DNA from: Chthonomonas sp. UBA2362
GTDB lineage: Bacteria > Armatimonadota > Fimbriimonadia > Fimbriimonadales > Fimbriimonadaceae
Reading direction: 5' to 3'
Assembly: GCA_002344135.1 (NCBI GenBank)
Contig: DDTO01000008.1
Coordinates: 159,880-223,879, forward strand
DNA: 64,000 bases
A model generated the notes under the pieces. The model saw nothing but the letters and a program-made list of their open reading frames with translations, made no database searches and had not been told where the DNA came from. This document shows, one piece after another, positions 49,501 to 56,359 of this stretch (positions within the stretch are counted from its first letter, which is position 1; each line of letters starts with the position of its first letter). Position numbers and translations under genes: made by a program.

Positions 49501-49676
49501 TCGAGGGTTTCTCCGTTGGCGAGCCGCTGCTTGAACGTCTCCGTCTTGGCCCGAATCTCGTCGTCGCTCATCTCCTGGTACTGGGGCTCGAGCGCGTTGA
49601 TCGTTTCGACGAGGGGAATGAGCGACTTGAGTTCACGGTCGCTCGTGTCAAACATTTTTCTTAGAATCTGTAACAT
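46575..49676 (-). CDS. secA: Preprotein translocase ATPase SecA with insertion
   Basis: The motor of Sec protein export, about 1033 residues, longer than the usual 830-900. Walker A is MKTGEGKT (100-107), Walker B DEVD (233-236). NYLARRD-type and NMAGRGVDI motifs and the C-terminal CPCGSGKKFKVCH zinc motif are intact. In nucleotide-binding domain 2, the run TRSIEMSEMTSE is followed by about 80 residues (487-568; DNA 47973-48218) before GIPHNILNAK, where other bacteria have about 8. The insert is charged and helical. Start: ATG at 49676 (MLQILRKMFD), or 49655; longer frames are Arg/Ser-rich shadows. Confidence 0.95.
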   Translation of the reverse strand: MLQILRKMFDTSDRELKSLIPLVETINALEPQYQEMSDDEIRAKTETFKQRLANGETLEAVLPDAFAAIREAGVRTLGMRLFDVQLLGGVVLHQGRISEMKTGEGKTLVAVAPMYLNALTGKGAHLVTVNDYLARRDAVWMGPIYHFMGMSVGIIQGQSQDSDELGGSYIYTPGAMHEDPRYTNLVPCSRREAYLCDITYGTNHEFGFDYLRDNMAFELEQLVMRELNYAMIDEVDSILIDEARTPHIISGPSAEDVSVYKVVDRVVKQLKGGTTEQADEPGIHFVSDRKNHSASLTEEGMDLIEEMLGIENIASDPKLFHHVNASVKAYGIFQKDVDYVVRSGEVVIVDENTGRMMFGRRYSDGLHQALEAKEGVNVQRESQTVAVITFQNLFRLYEKLAGMTGTAKTEEDEFRKIYGLDVVCIPTHRPMVRTDNDDIVYKSLEAKFRGIAREILRLFTKQQPVLVGTRSIEMSEMTSERLTADMLQKLVLVDMLFDAKENAKGLSKEAKQEANDICVVPLAEINRQILAQVLSKCELKSDPFASEVADDFLKRHNLPDENREYFMEALKHGIPHNILNAKLHEKEALIIAEAGRKGAITIATNMAGRGVDILLGGRVSDDIIEQARSSDELAEDHEQYDSTYKTFRRGGTERAAPPLPLNDQERSVLAEEVRKLGGLYILGTERHESRRIDNQLRGRAGRQGDPGESRFFVSLEDMLWKIFNAKMLENPMLKAWPPLEEVKASFLSKMILKTQERIENHFFEARKHVLEYDDVLNSQREHIYGWRREILLGKDCGDELRQGINEVIEEAVRTSYVIDEDGSQFFDYEGLYTTLNEIFPLIDYATLADLEAIKPGQELVEFCQQHAQDAYDRKQQDLGDEIMKFLERRVMLQAVNDRWMDHLQTVEYIREGIGLRGYGQTDPLVAYKRETYDLFQTTLRQIRDISVRMIFKAQVQVEAPREEVAPMAMTRLDDSTEDAGGGGSAVATAPAAVGVWPESADPTKVSRNDPCPCGSGKKFKVCHYPQFRSEGRI

Positions 49677-49746
49677 ATCTTTTCGCTTGGAAACGGATGG
49701 GACGCGCCAGCCGGGCGCGCAGGAACGAGCGGAGGACGAGGCTCGT

Positions 49747-50058
49747 TTAGGGACCGTCGCGATTCTTTCCGCCGACGAGGAAGCCCTCGCAAGGATCGGC
49801 AGCCGGCGAGTCGAGGCATCGGCCCACCGTTGGTTCCAGGCAATCTTCGTCGCAGGGCAGCGGGTCTGCGGCCGCCGCCAGGGCACGCTCGGCGAAGACG
49901 AGGCGAACTTCCGACCGCGAAAGGCGCTTCGTTCCGCACTCGGCAAAGGATCGACCCTGCACGAGCGCGGCGATCAGGTGAACCTGACGCACCGAAAGCT
50001 CGGCTCCACAGGAGCCTTGGAGCAAGAGGAGTATCAGGGCGGGCCAAACGTTAAACAC
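49747..50058 (-). CDS. Small cysteine-containing exported protein (tentative)
   Basis: A 103-residue frame with signal-like N terminus MFNVWPALILLLLQGSCGA, followed by six further cysteines in a charged domain (QGRSFAECGTKRLSRSEVRL, CDEDCLEPTVGRC). No family is recognised. It lies upstream of secA on the same strand. Competing frames in this region look like compositional shadows. The gene is plausible because of the signal-like start and the evenly spaced cysteines, but it could be spurious. Confidence 0.45.
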   Translation of the reverse strand: MFNVWPALILLLLQGSCGAELSVRQVHLIAALVQGRSFAECGTKRLSRSEVRLVFAERALAAAADPLPCDEDCLEPTVGRCLDSPAADPCEGFLVGGKNRDGP

Positions 50059-50127
50059 GGTCGGTGGGAGCGACCCCTATTATGACGCCGCGCGCCCACC
50101 CAATTCCACCCGCGACCGGGCCACGGC

Positions 50128-50505
50128 CTAGAGGTCGGCGATGATCGTGTAGAGTTCGTTCGGGTTGAACGGCTTGGTCAGGTAATGATCGGCTCCCGCC
50201 TGGGTTCCTTCGACGATGTCGGCGTCCTGGGCGAGGGTGCTGAGCATCACGACCTTGACATTCCGATGCCTGGCCGAGGAACGAACCTCTCGGAGGACTT
50301 CCAATCCGTCGACGTAGGGCATCAGCCAGTCGAGCACGATGACGTCGAACTCGCTGTCGGCGATCGCACTGAGCGCTTCACGTCCGTCGTGGGCGACGAC
50401 GACGCTGTGCCCCTGGCGCTGGAGACTAGCCTGAAGCAGCCGGGTGATCGGCAGTTCGTCATCGCAAACCAGCACCCGCTTCGTCCTGATCTTGCTCACG
50501 TTCAT
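50128..50505 (-). CDS. Single-domain response regulator (CheY-like)
   Basis: A 125-residue receiver domain without an output domain. Acidic pocket D15-D16 (CDDE), phospho-acceptor Asp59 in VLDWLMPYVDG, the Ser/Thr switch in VVMLST, and Lys111 in YLTKPFNP are all present. It likely acts by binding partner proteins. The ATG at 50505 has AGGAGA upstream with good spacing; the longer frame from 50988 overlaps the divergent purK gene. No histidine kinase is in the window. Confidence 0.94.
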   Translation of the reverse strand: MNVSKIRTKRVLVCDDELPITRLLQASLQRQGHSVVVAHDGREALSAIADSEFDVIVLDWLMPYVDGLEVLREVRSSARHRNVKVVMLSTLAQDADIVEGTQAGADHYLTKPFNPNELYTIIADL

Positions 50506-50652
50506 CTTCTCTCCTGGTACCGAATGGCTCACATTGGTCGTTCCGAGGCGGCCCATATCGGTTAGAGAGGCCACACGATCGTCATGTTCGGCAATCCCGG
50601 CGCAATAGGGCGAAGAACCCGTTCGGTTGCCAGGGATCGCGAATTCGCCACA

Positions 50653-51849
50653 ATGCACCGCGTGGCGTACACGTTCGACATCGGCTTTCTCGGCGGTGGG
50701 CAGTTGGCGAGGATGTCGATCCAGGCGGCTCAGCGGATGGGAGTGCGCTGCATTTCCCTCGATCCTGGCGAAGACACTCCGGCCTCTCAGATCGCGCCCG
50801 CCATCCGCGCGCCGCTGGGGGACGTCGAAGCGCTCAAGCAGATCTTCATGAACTGCTACCGAGTCACGCTGGAAAACGAGTTCGTACCGGCGCGGGCCGT
50901 CCGAGAAGCCCTCGAGGAGTTGGGGCGCGACCCTTCGACGCTCATTCCCGGGCTCGACTGCCTGGAGACCATCCAAGACAAGTTGCATCAGCGCGAGGCC
51001 TACGCCAAGGCCGGGGCGCCGAGCCCGAAGGCGGTGGCGATCGAAGACGATGGCGCCAATGCGGTGGCGCGAATTGGCTTCCCCATGATGGTCAAGAAGC
51101 GGTTCGGTGGCTATGACGGCAAGGGGACCCGCCTTGCTCGAAACGCCGACGACTTCGAAGATTTGCGCGGCCTTTGGACCGATGGGGGCTGGCTCGCAGA
51201 GGAGTTCGTGGAATTCAAGCGGGAGGTCGCCGTCATGGTCATGCGTTGGATCGAGCCCGCGATCGATCCACTCTCACCGCCCGGCAAGGACACCCAATTC
51301 TACGGCATGGTCGGCTGCTATCCCACGATGGAGACCGTGCAGAAGGATCACGTCTGCGACCTCGTCTTCCCTGCCGGGGCGGACGCCTCCGAGGTGGCCG
51401 TCCAAGCCGTTCTCGCCCTGGATGGGTTCGGACTGTTCGGTGTCGAGCTCTTCGAGAAGGCCGACGGCAGTTTCGTGATCAACGAGGTCGCCCCGCGGCC
51501 GCACAACTCCGGCCACTTTTCCCTCGACTGGGGCGGACCGAGTCAGTTCGACCAGCACATTCGCCTCACGCTGAACCTTCCGCCGGCGCCGTTTCAGATC
51601 GCGGCTCCTACCTGCATGGCGAACATCATCGGGCGAGCCGGAGTCGGCGACTTCCGTCGGGGAATCGCCGCCGTACTCGCGAGCGACGCTGGGATTCGCT
51701 TTCACTGGTACTCCAAAGCCGACGCTCGCCCCGGGCGGAAAGTCGGCCACCTGAACGCAGTCGGTGAGGACGTGGTCGAGCGAGCCAAGAAAGCGAGGGA
51801 ACGTTTCTACGAAGCTTGGGCCGTTCCCGATGCCGAGGACATCGAATGA
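50653..51849 (+). CDS. purK: 5-(carboxyamino)imidazole ribonucleotide synthase
   Basis: An ATP-grasp enzyme of purine synthesis that makes N5-CAIR from AIR, ATP and bicarbonate. The protein is 398 residues. It begins FDIGFLGGGQLARMSIQAAQ and has FGGYDGKGT and FVEFKREVAVMV. The C-terminal NEVAPRPHNSGH region holds conserved catalytic and metal residues. The start is the ATG at 50653. PurE is not next to it. It is divergent from the response regulator and followed by the D-aminopeptidase gene after 19 nt. Confidence 0.93.
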   Translation: MHRVAYTFDIGFLGGGQLARMSIQAAQRMGVRCISLDPGEDTPASQIAPAIRAPLGDVEALKQIFMNCYRVTLENEFVPARAVREALEELGRDPSTLIPGLDCLETIQDKLHQREAYAKAGAPSPKAVAIEDDGANAVARIGFPMMVKKRFGGYDGKGTRLARNADDFEDLRGLWTDGGWLAEEFVEFKREVAVMVMRWIEPAIDPLSPPGKDTQFYGMVGCYPTMETVQKDHVCDLVFPAGADASEVAVQAVLALDGFGLFGVELFEKADGSFVINEVAPRPHNSGHFSLDWGGPSQFDQHIRLTLNLPPAPFQIAAPTCMANIIGRAGVGDFRRGIAAVLASDAGIRFHWYSKADARPGRKVGHLNAVGEDVVERAKKARERFYEAWAVPDAEDIE

Positions 51850-51868
51850 GCGGTAACCTTGCGCGGCC

Positions 51869-52711
51869 ATGAGGGTGTTCGTCTCGGTCGACATCGAAGG
51901 AGTGAGCGGCATTGTCGCTTGGTCGCAGTGCGGAGGGCCGAACGCGAGCCATTACGACTACCAATGGGCGCGCGCCCGGATGACCGCCGACACCAATGCC
52001 GCGATCCGCGGCGCCAGAGCCGCGGGGGCGACCGACATCGTCCTTCGAGACTCTCACGGCAACAGCAAGAACCTCCTCATCGACCAACTGGAGCCTGGAG
52101 TTCGCCTAGTAAGCGGCCACGGCTCACGGACGGACGGCATGATGATCGGGATCGACGAGACGTTCGACGCCGCGATGCTCGTCGGTTATCACGCCATGGC
52201 CGGCACGCTGAACGGCATCATGGAGCATACGATCTCGGGCCGAGTCCACCGCATGCGCATCAACGGCATGCCCGCAGGCGAAATCGCACTCAGTTCGGGT
52301 ACCGCGGGCCATTACGGTGTTCCCATCGTCTGCGTGACGAGCGATCGTGCCGGCTGTGACGAGGCCGCGGGTCTACTGCCGGGCGTGGCAACTGCCGTAG
52401 TGAAGGAGGGCCTGGGACGCTTTAGCGGCCTGCTGACCCACCCCGAGGAGACCTCACCGCTGATCGAGGCGGCCGCCAAACGCGGATGCGAGTCGCGGGC
52501 GGAGCTCGCTCCTTGGCGCCCGCAGCCGCCTCTCACCATCGCACTGGAGTTTCACCAAGCGGAGGAAGCCGACTGGGCGGCGCGGTTGGTCGGAGTGAAC
52601 CGGGTCGACGCCTACACGGTGGAGTACGTGGCCAAGGATTGGCCGGAGATGCATACGGCGACCTGGTCGATCATCTTCAGTGGCGGTATCGGCCCTAACG
52701 CCAATCAATGA
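51869..52711 (+). CDS. M55 family D-aminopeptidase (DppA-like)
   Basis: A 280-residue zinc peptidase of the M55 family, which releases D-amino acids from peptides such as those of cell-wall turnover. It begins VFVSVDIEGVSGIV, the S-x-D-x-E-G zinc motif. RDSHGNSKNLL and VGYHAM provide further ligands (His in GYHA). SGRVHRMRINGMPAGEIAL is conserved. The start has no ribosome-binding site; a TAACCT box is 9 nt upstream. It overlaps the next membrane gene by ATGA. Confidence 0.91.
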   Translation: MRVFVSVDIEGVSGIVAWSQCGGPNASHYDYQWARARMTADTNAAIRGARAAGATDIVLRDSHGNSKNLLIDQLEPGVRLVSGHGSRTDGMMIGIDETFDAAMLVGYHAMAGTLNGIMEHTISGRVHRMRINGMPAGEIALSSGTAGHYGVPIVCVTSDRAGCDEAAGLLPGVATAVVKEGLGRFSGLLTHPEETSPLIEAAAKRGCESRAELAPWRPQPPLTIALEFHQAEEADWAARLVGVNRVDAYTVEYVAKDWPEMHTATWSIIFSGGIGPNANQ

Positions 52712-52983
52712 GGCGCCTTCCCATCGTGGCGGGCCAGGTGGGCTTCGTACTCATCGCGCTGGGGGTCCTCGGGGCGATCACCGCCGCGATCTGGCCAGGT
52801 CCTGACCGATTGCCCCTGCTTCCGCTCGCGGCGGGCGCGTTCCTCTACCTCACCGGCGCCTTCCTCGTCGTGGGAGCGTTCGACTATCAGAAGGGTTCGA
52901 AGGTCTTTCTCACCCTGCGCCTCGCCAGGATCGTCTTCGCGGTTTCGGTCGTGGCCGCGTTCGTCCGGGCATTCGGGGGGTAG
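52708..52983 (+). CDS. Small membrane protein
   Basis: A 91-residue protein with three membrane helices (about 8-28, 33-57 and 70-88) and few charged residues. It starts by an ATGA overlap with the D-aminopeptidase gene, so translation is coupled. No family is recognised. It lies 10 nt upstream of a larger membrane protein gene and may belong to its complex. Confidence 0.75.
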   Translation: MRRLPIVAGQVGFVLIALGVLGAITAAIWPGPDRLPLLPLAAGAFLYLTGAFLVVGAFDYQKGSKVFLTLRLARIVFAVSVVAAFVRAFGG

Positions 52984-52993
52984 GCTTCCGCAC

Positions 52994-54025
52994 ATGGGAG
53001 GCAGCAGGGCTCGATCGATCGCGCTTGTCGGCGGATTCGGCGCCGCCGGTCTCGTGATGGCCGGCATCTACTTCGGGTCGGGCCGGCTCAGCCGTTTCGA
53101 TCCGCCCCTCGCGGCCTACGCGGCGGCCACCGTGTTTGCGGCGTTCGCGATCGTGTACCGCTACGCAATGTGGATTCAGCGGCCACCGACTTGGCGTTAC
53201 TTCGTCGCGAGCTGGAGGCTCGTATTCCGCCCGAGCCGTCTGATCCCCAACCTGGGCAAGCTCGTCGTCCTCGTTGCGAATCAGATCGTGCTCCAGCGCT
53301 TCATCGAGAAGCGGAGCCGCAGCCGATGGGCGGCGCACATGTGCCTTGCCTGGGGATGCCTCCTTGCCTTCGCCATCACCTTCCCGCTCAGCTGGGGGTG
53401 GATCCAATTCGGGGTTGCCGAGGCCGGAAGCGACTATGTGGTCGAATTCATGGGATGGCCGATGTTCGCCTTCCCTCCGAACGGACCGATCGCCTTCTTC
53501 ATGTTCAATGGGCTGAACATCAGCGCGGTCTTGGTGTTAGTGGGCGTAGCTCTCGCTATGCACCGACGGCTCTTCGATCGGGGAGCCCAAGCCGTCCAAA
53601 CGCTCGGCAACGACTTCGTTCCCCTCTTCTTGCTCTTTGCGGTGTCGGTCACGGGTCTGATGATCACGGCGAGTTACAAGTGGATGGGCGGCCAGAACTT
53701 CGCGTTCATCTCTCTGCTCCACGCCTTCACCGTCGTGCTGTTGCTGCTCTGGCTGCCGTTCGGAAAACTGTTCCACGTGATCCAGCGCCCTGCCCAGCTG
53801 GGCGTCGCGTTTTATAAGGAGGAAGGCGCGCGCGGCGAGCAAGCCTCCTGCTACCGGAGCGGGAAGTCATACATGAGTCGCCTGCACCACGACGATCTCG
53901 TGGAAGTTATGAAGGAGGTCGGCATCGACTTCGGTCACCACCAGGACCTCTCGCCGCAGGAAAAGCGCAAGCTGATAGCGCTTAACCAAGCGGCCTTGGT
54001 GGACGGCGTGCCTTACGTAGGTTGA
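52994..54025 (+). CDS. Polytopic membrane protein, NarI/HdrE-like b-type cytochrome
   Basis: A 343-residue inner-membrane protein with about seven helices. Histidines in membrane contexts, SRWAAHMCLAWG, VGVALAMHRRLF, ISLLHAFTVVLL and FGKLFHVIQRP, suit two b-haems as in NarI/HdrE-type quinol-oxidising subunits. The C-terminal soluble tail (YMSRLHHDDLVEVMKEVGID and KRKLIALNQAALVDGVPYVG) is extra. Such subunits pair with iron-sulfur or molybdopterin oxidoreductases; none is adjacent here. The haem binding is inference. The start ATG at 52994 is preceded by GGGGGGTAGG. Confidence 0.55.
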   Translation: MGGSRARSIALVGGFGAAGLVMAGIYFGSGRLSRFDPPLAAYAAATVFAAFAIVYRYAMWIQRPPTWRYFVASWRLVFRPSRLIPNLGKLVVLVANQIVLQRFIEKRSRSRWAAHMCLAWGCLLAFAITFPLSWGWIQFGVAEAGSDYVVEFMGWPMFAFPPNGPIAFFMFNGLNISAVLVLVGVALAMHRRLFDRGAQAVQTLGNDFVPLFLLFAVSVTGLMITASYKWMGGQNFAFISLLHAFTVVLLLLWLPFGKLFHVIQRPAQLGVAFYKEEGARGEQASCYRSGKSYMSRLHHDDLVEVMKEVGIDFGHHQDLSPQEKRKLIALNQAALVDGVPYVG

Positions 54026-54057
54026 CGAGTCGTCTTCTCGGAACGAAGCCTTGCGCG

Positions 54058-54372
54058 CTACTCGTCCCCCAGCACATCCTCGACCCACGCGAGGCCGCGC
54101 ATCATCGAAGGGAAGCCGAGGGTCGTCACGGAGAGGATCGCGACGTGACGAAGCTCGTCCGCCGAACAGCCGGCGTCGAGAGCCTTCCGAGCCGCACTAT
54201 GGCCCGCGCCTTCGCCACCGGCTCCGATGGCGACAGCGAGCTTGACGAGGGCCGTTGTCTTGGCGTCGAGCGGACCGGCTTGCGCAGCGGCGGCTCCCAA
54301 GCGCCGATGGGCCTCGCCGACCTCGGGATACTTTTCGACGAATCTCGTGAAGTGCTCGGGGAGCTTTCTCAT
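54058..54372 (-). CDS. Carboxymuconolactone decarboxylase (AhpD-like) family protein
   Basis: A 104-residue helical protein of the CMD/AhpD superfamily. The core DAKTTALVKLAVAIGAGGEGAGHSAARKALDAG has the typical helices but lacks the CxxC of AhpD peroxidases; only the His in GHSAARKAL is kept. The closing motif is SADELRHVAILSVTTLGFPSMM. So it is more like small CMD homologues that act in unknown reactions. It lies 4 nt downstream of kdsB on the same strand, perhaps cotranscribed. Confidence 0.82.
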   Translation of the reverse strand: MRKLPEHFTRFVEKYPEVGEAHRRLGAAAAQAGPLDAKTTALVKLAVAIGAGGEGAGHSAARKALDAGCSADELRHVAILSVTTLGFPSMMRGLAWVEDVLGDE

Positions 54373-54376
54373 CGCC

Positions 54377-55111
54377 TCACATTATGGTTCCGACTCTCTC
54401 GGCGAGGATGCGGCGAACCTCTTCGGCCTGCTCGGGAGTGTCGACGGCGAGTTCGGCGCCGGCGGCTTCGGTCATAAGGATCCGCACACCGTTCTCCATG
54501 AACCTCAGCTGCTCGAGGCTTTCGGCTACCTCAAGCGGGGAAGGCGTCCAGCCCGCGAAGTCGAGGAGCGCGGACCGCCGGTAGGCATAGAGCCCGAGGT
54601 GTTTCTTCACTGGGGCCACCCGGTCGTTTCGAGGAAAGGGGATCGCGTATCGGCTGAAGTAGAGGGCATACCCGGAAGCGTCGGTGACGACCTTGACGAC
54701 CGACGCCTGATCGTATTCGTCCGACTCGCAACGGCAGAACACGCTCCCCATCAGCACTTCGGGCCGATCGAGCAAGAGGCTGGCGCAGGCGGCGATGCTG
54801 GAGGGCGGGATCAGCGGCTCGTCTCCCTGAACGTTAACGTAAACGTCGGCCTCGATTTGCGCCGCTACTTCGGCAATGCGGTCGGTGCCGGTTGGATGAT
54901 CGTACCGAGTGAGGACGGCTTCCGCCGAGAAGCCCCGACACGCTTGGATGATCTCGGGGTCCGGTGTCGCTACGACCACTCGCCCTACGGCGGCGTCGAC
55001 GGCGGCTTCGTAGACCCACCGAACCATCGGCTTGCCTAGCAGGTCGCATAGGGGCTTTCCGGGGAATCGGGTGCTTCCCATGCGCGCGGGAATGACGATC
55101 AGGCAACTCAT
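54377..55111 (-). CDS. kdsB: CMP-Kdo synthetase (3-deoxy-manno-octulosonate cytidylyltransferase)
   Basis: It activates Kdo with CTP for lipopolysaccharide core or capsule synthesis. The protein is 244 residues. Nucleotide-binding motif VIPARMGSTRFPGKPL at 6-21, YVNVQGDEPLIPPSSI in the middle, and KKHLGLYAYRRSALLDF are the KdsB signatures. A Kdo-containing glycan implies an outer membrane or Kdo capsule in this lineage. ATG at 55111 with TAGACT 9 nt upstream; divergent from the thioredoxin gene with 40 bp between starts. Confidence 0.95.
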   Translation of the reverse strand: MSCLIVIPARMGSTRFPGKPLCDLLGKPMVRWVYEAAVDAAVGRVVVATPDPEIIQACRGFSAEAVLTRYDHPTGTDRIAEVAAQIEADVYVNVQGDEPLIPPSSIAACASLLLDRPEVLMGSVFCRCESDEYDQASVVKVVTDASGYALYFSRYAIPFPRNDRVAPVKKHLGLYAYRRSALLDFAGWTPSPLEVAESLEQLRFMENGVRILMTEAAGAELAVDTPEQAEEVRRILAERVGTIM

Positions 55112-55120
55112 GGAGTCCGA

Positions 55121-55126
55121 AGTCTA
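55121..55126 (-). promoter_or_regulatory. Putative -10 box of kdsB
   Basis: TAGACT preceded by GG on the minus strand, 9 nt before the ATG at 55111. It is back to back with the box at 55140 in a 40-bp divergent gap. Confidence 0.45.
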
Positions 55127-55139
55127 CCGATCCAGCGTA

Positions 55140-55145
55140 TACAAT
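55140..55145 (+). promoter_or_regulatory. Putative -10 box of the thioredoxin-like gene
   Basis: TACAAT, 6 nt before the ATG at 55152, with no Shine-Dalgarno sequence. The two boxes in the divergent gap leave no space for a separate leader on either side. Confidence 0.5.
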
Positions 55146-55151
55146 AGAACT

Positions 55152-55727
55152 ATGAGATGGATCGCGTTCTCCCTTGCTCTCGTGGCCGTCGTCGCCGTCG
55201 CCCAGCGAGAAGAAATTCGAGTCCCGGCGGCCAAGATCAAACCGATGCCGAGCGTTGGGCAGCCCGGCCAGGGCCCGGAGCGACTTGCCGGCACCACGCC
55301 TGCCGATTGGAAAATGACGACGATCGACGGGAAATCGTTGACAGGCAAAGGCTTAAGGGGTAAAGTCGTTCTCGTCGACTTCTGGGCCACGTGGTGCGGC
55401 CCGTGCAAAAAGGCCTCGCCGATTATGGAGTCTCTTCATAAGAAGTACGGCAAGCAGGGTTTGGTGGTGATCGGGGCCAACACCTCGGAGCGAGACTCCG
55501 ATGGCCGACCGGTCAAATGGGCCAACGCGGCCAAGGAGTACAAGAAGGAGCACGGGTACACTTACACGTTCACTTGGGGGAACGACGACCTCAAGAAGAA
55601 GTGGGGAGTTCAGGGAATACCCACCATGTTCGTGATCGACAAGAAGGGCGTCGTCAAGAAGGTGCTCGTGGGATTCGACGACAAACTTGAGGCAAATCTT
55701 GAGGCAGTTATTAAGCCTCTTCTGTAG
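55152..55727 (+). CDS. TlpA/ResA-type exported thioredoxin
   Basis: A 191-residue exported oxidoreductase. A signal or anchor segment (RWIAFSLALVAVVAVAQ) is at 1-18, then a Pro/Gly-rich stretch. The thioredoxin fold starts at about residue 52. The active site is WCGPC (Cys82, Cys85) in FWATWCGPCKKASP, and the cis-Pro is in VQGIPTMFVID. Such proteins reduce cysteines in the periplasm, for example for cytochrome c maturation. Start ATG at 55152 (leaderless -10 box at 55140). A strong terminator follows at 55762. Confidence 0.9.
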   Translation: MRWIAFSLALVAVVAVAQREEIRVPAAKIKPMPSVGQPGQGPERLAGTTPADWKMTTIDGKSLTGKGLRGKVVLVDFWATWCGPCKKASPIMESLHKKYGKQGLVVIGANTSERDSDGRPVKWANAAKEYKKEHGYTYTFTWGNDDLKKKWGVQGIPTMFVIDKKGVVKKVLVGFDDKLEANLEAVIKPLL

Positions 55728-55732
55728 CAAAC

Positions 55733-55738
55733 TACAAT
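55733..55738 (+). promoter_or_regulatory. Possible -10 box ahead of the hairpin leader
   Basis: TACAAT 24 nt upstream of the terminator hairpin at 55762. A TTAAGC at 55711 is a weak -35 with a 16-nt spacer. If real, transcription starting here would run into the hairpin before the small gene at 55818. Confidence 0.3.
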
Positions 55739-55761
55739 AGATAGTACACATATCAGAACAA

Positions 55762-55804
55762 GCGTCTCCTTACTTTACTATGTGAAGTAAGGAGACGCCT
55801 TTTT
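55762..55804 (+). terminator. Strong intrinsic terminator or attenuator
   Basis: Fourteen perfectly paired bases, GCGTCTCCTTACTT (55762-55775) and AAGTAAGGAGACGC (55785-55798), with a 9-nt loop, followed by CTTTTT. It ends the thioredoxin transcript and may also act as a leader of the next small gene. Confidence 0.9.
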
Positions 55805-55817
55805 CTGGAGGTCATAC

Positions 55818-56015
55818 TTGCGAATGGATGAAATGCCCGAATGTATACAGAACTACGTGGCTGAATACCTGATTGAGCGAATCGAGATGATTCTCAAGAT
55901 AGAAGACTATAGCGAGCGAATTCGAATCATCCATATTTACGACCGGCTCAACGAGGCGAGGCATTTCTTTCCTCCTGGGCGATTTTGGCGGCATGTGTTG
56001 GAGGATCCGGACTAA
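55818..56015 (+). CDS. Small hypothetical protein, 65 residues
   Basis: A TTG start at 55818 with GGAGG at 55807-55811, a 6-nt spacing, gives a 65-residue helical, charged protein (ECIQNYVAEYLIERIEMILK, YSERIRIIHIYDRLNEARHF). An in-frame ATG at 55824 is too close to a second choice. No family is recognised. It starts 14 nt after a strong terminator and converges with the A-type carrier gene, overlapping its stop by 4 nt. The strong ribosome-binding site and the lack of shadows from neighbours favour a real gene. Confidence 0.6.
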   Translation: MRMDEMPECIQNYVAEYLIERIEMILKIEDYSERIRIIHIYDRLNEARHFFPPGRFWRHVLEDPD

Positions 56016-56359
56016 CCGCGATCGATCGGAGTGAAACTGGTCCCGCATCCGCAGGATCGCTTGGCGTTGGGGTTCTCGAATGAGAACCCCCCTCCGATCA
56101 GGTTCCCCGTATAGACCAGGGTGGAGCCCTGCAGGTAGGTCGCGGACTTGGCGTCGCAAACGATGGTTACCCCATCGACGGTCGTCTCCAAATCTTCGGG
56201 GAGGCGCCTGTCGTCGAGCCTGAGTACATACTCGAGTCCCGAGCATCCGCCTCCTTTAACGCCCAGGCGAATGAGCGTTCCTTCCGACCCCTTGCGAGCG
56301 AGGATTTTCGTGAGTTGCGCGATCGCTTCGCGTGAGATCGAGATCGGAAAGTCGCTCAT
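56012..56359 (-). CDS. A-type Fe-S carrier (IscA/ErpA/SufA type)
   Basis: A 115-residue carrier protein that takes Fe-S clusters to target apoproteins. The three conserved cysteines are Cys39 (GGGCSGLEY), Cys103 and Cys105 (RSCGCGTSF). The HesB-like domain covers the whole protein. It starts by an ATGA overlap with the Rrf2 gene, last of the suf operon. Clients probably include the uracil-DNA glycosylase at 10964. Confidence 0.95.
   Translation of the reverse strand: MSDFPISISREAIAQLTKILARKGSEGTLIRLGVKGGGCSGLEYVLRLDDRRLPEDLETTVDGVTIVCDAKSATYLQGSTLVYTGNLIGGGFSFENPNAKRSCGCGTSFTPIDRG

Noticed and set aside
49661..50047. Alternative 128-residue frame upstream of secA
   Set aside because: Composition is Arg/Pro-rich and it overlaps the more plausible frame at 49747 with a signal peptide.
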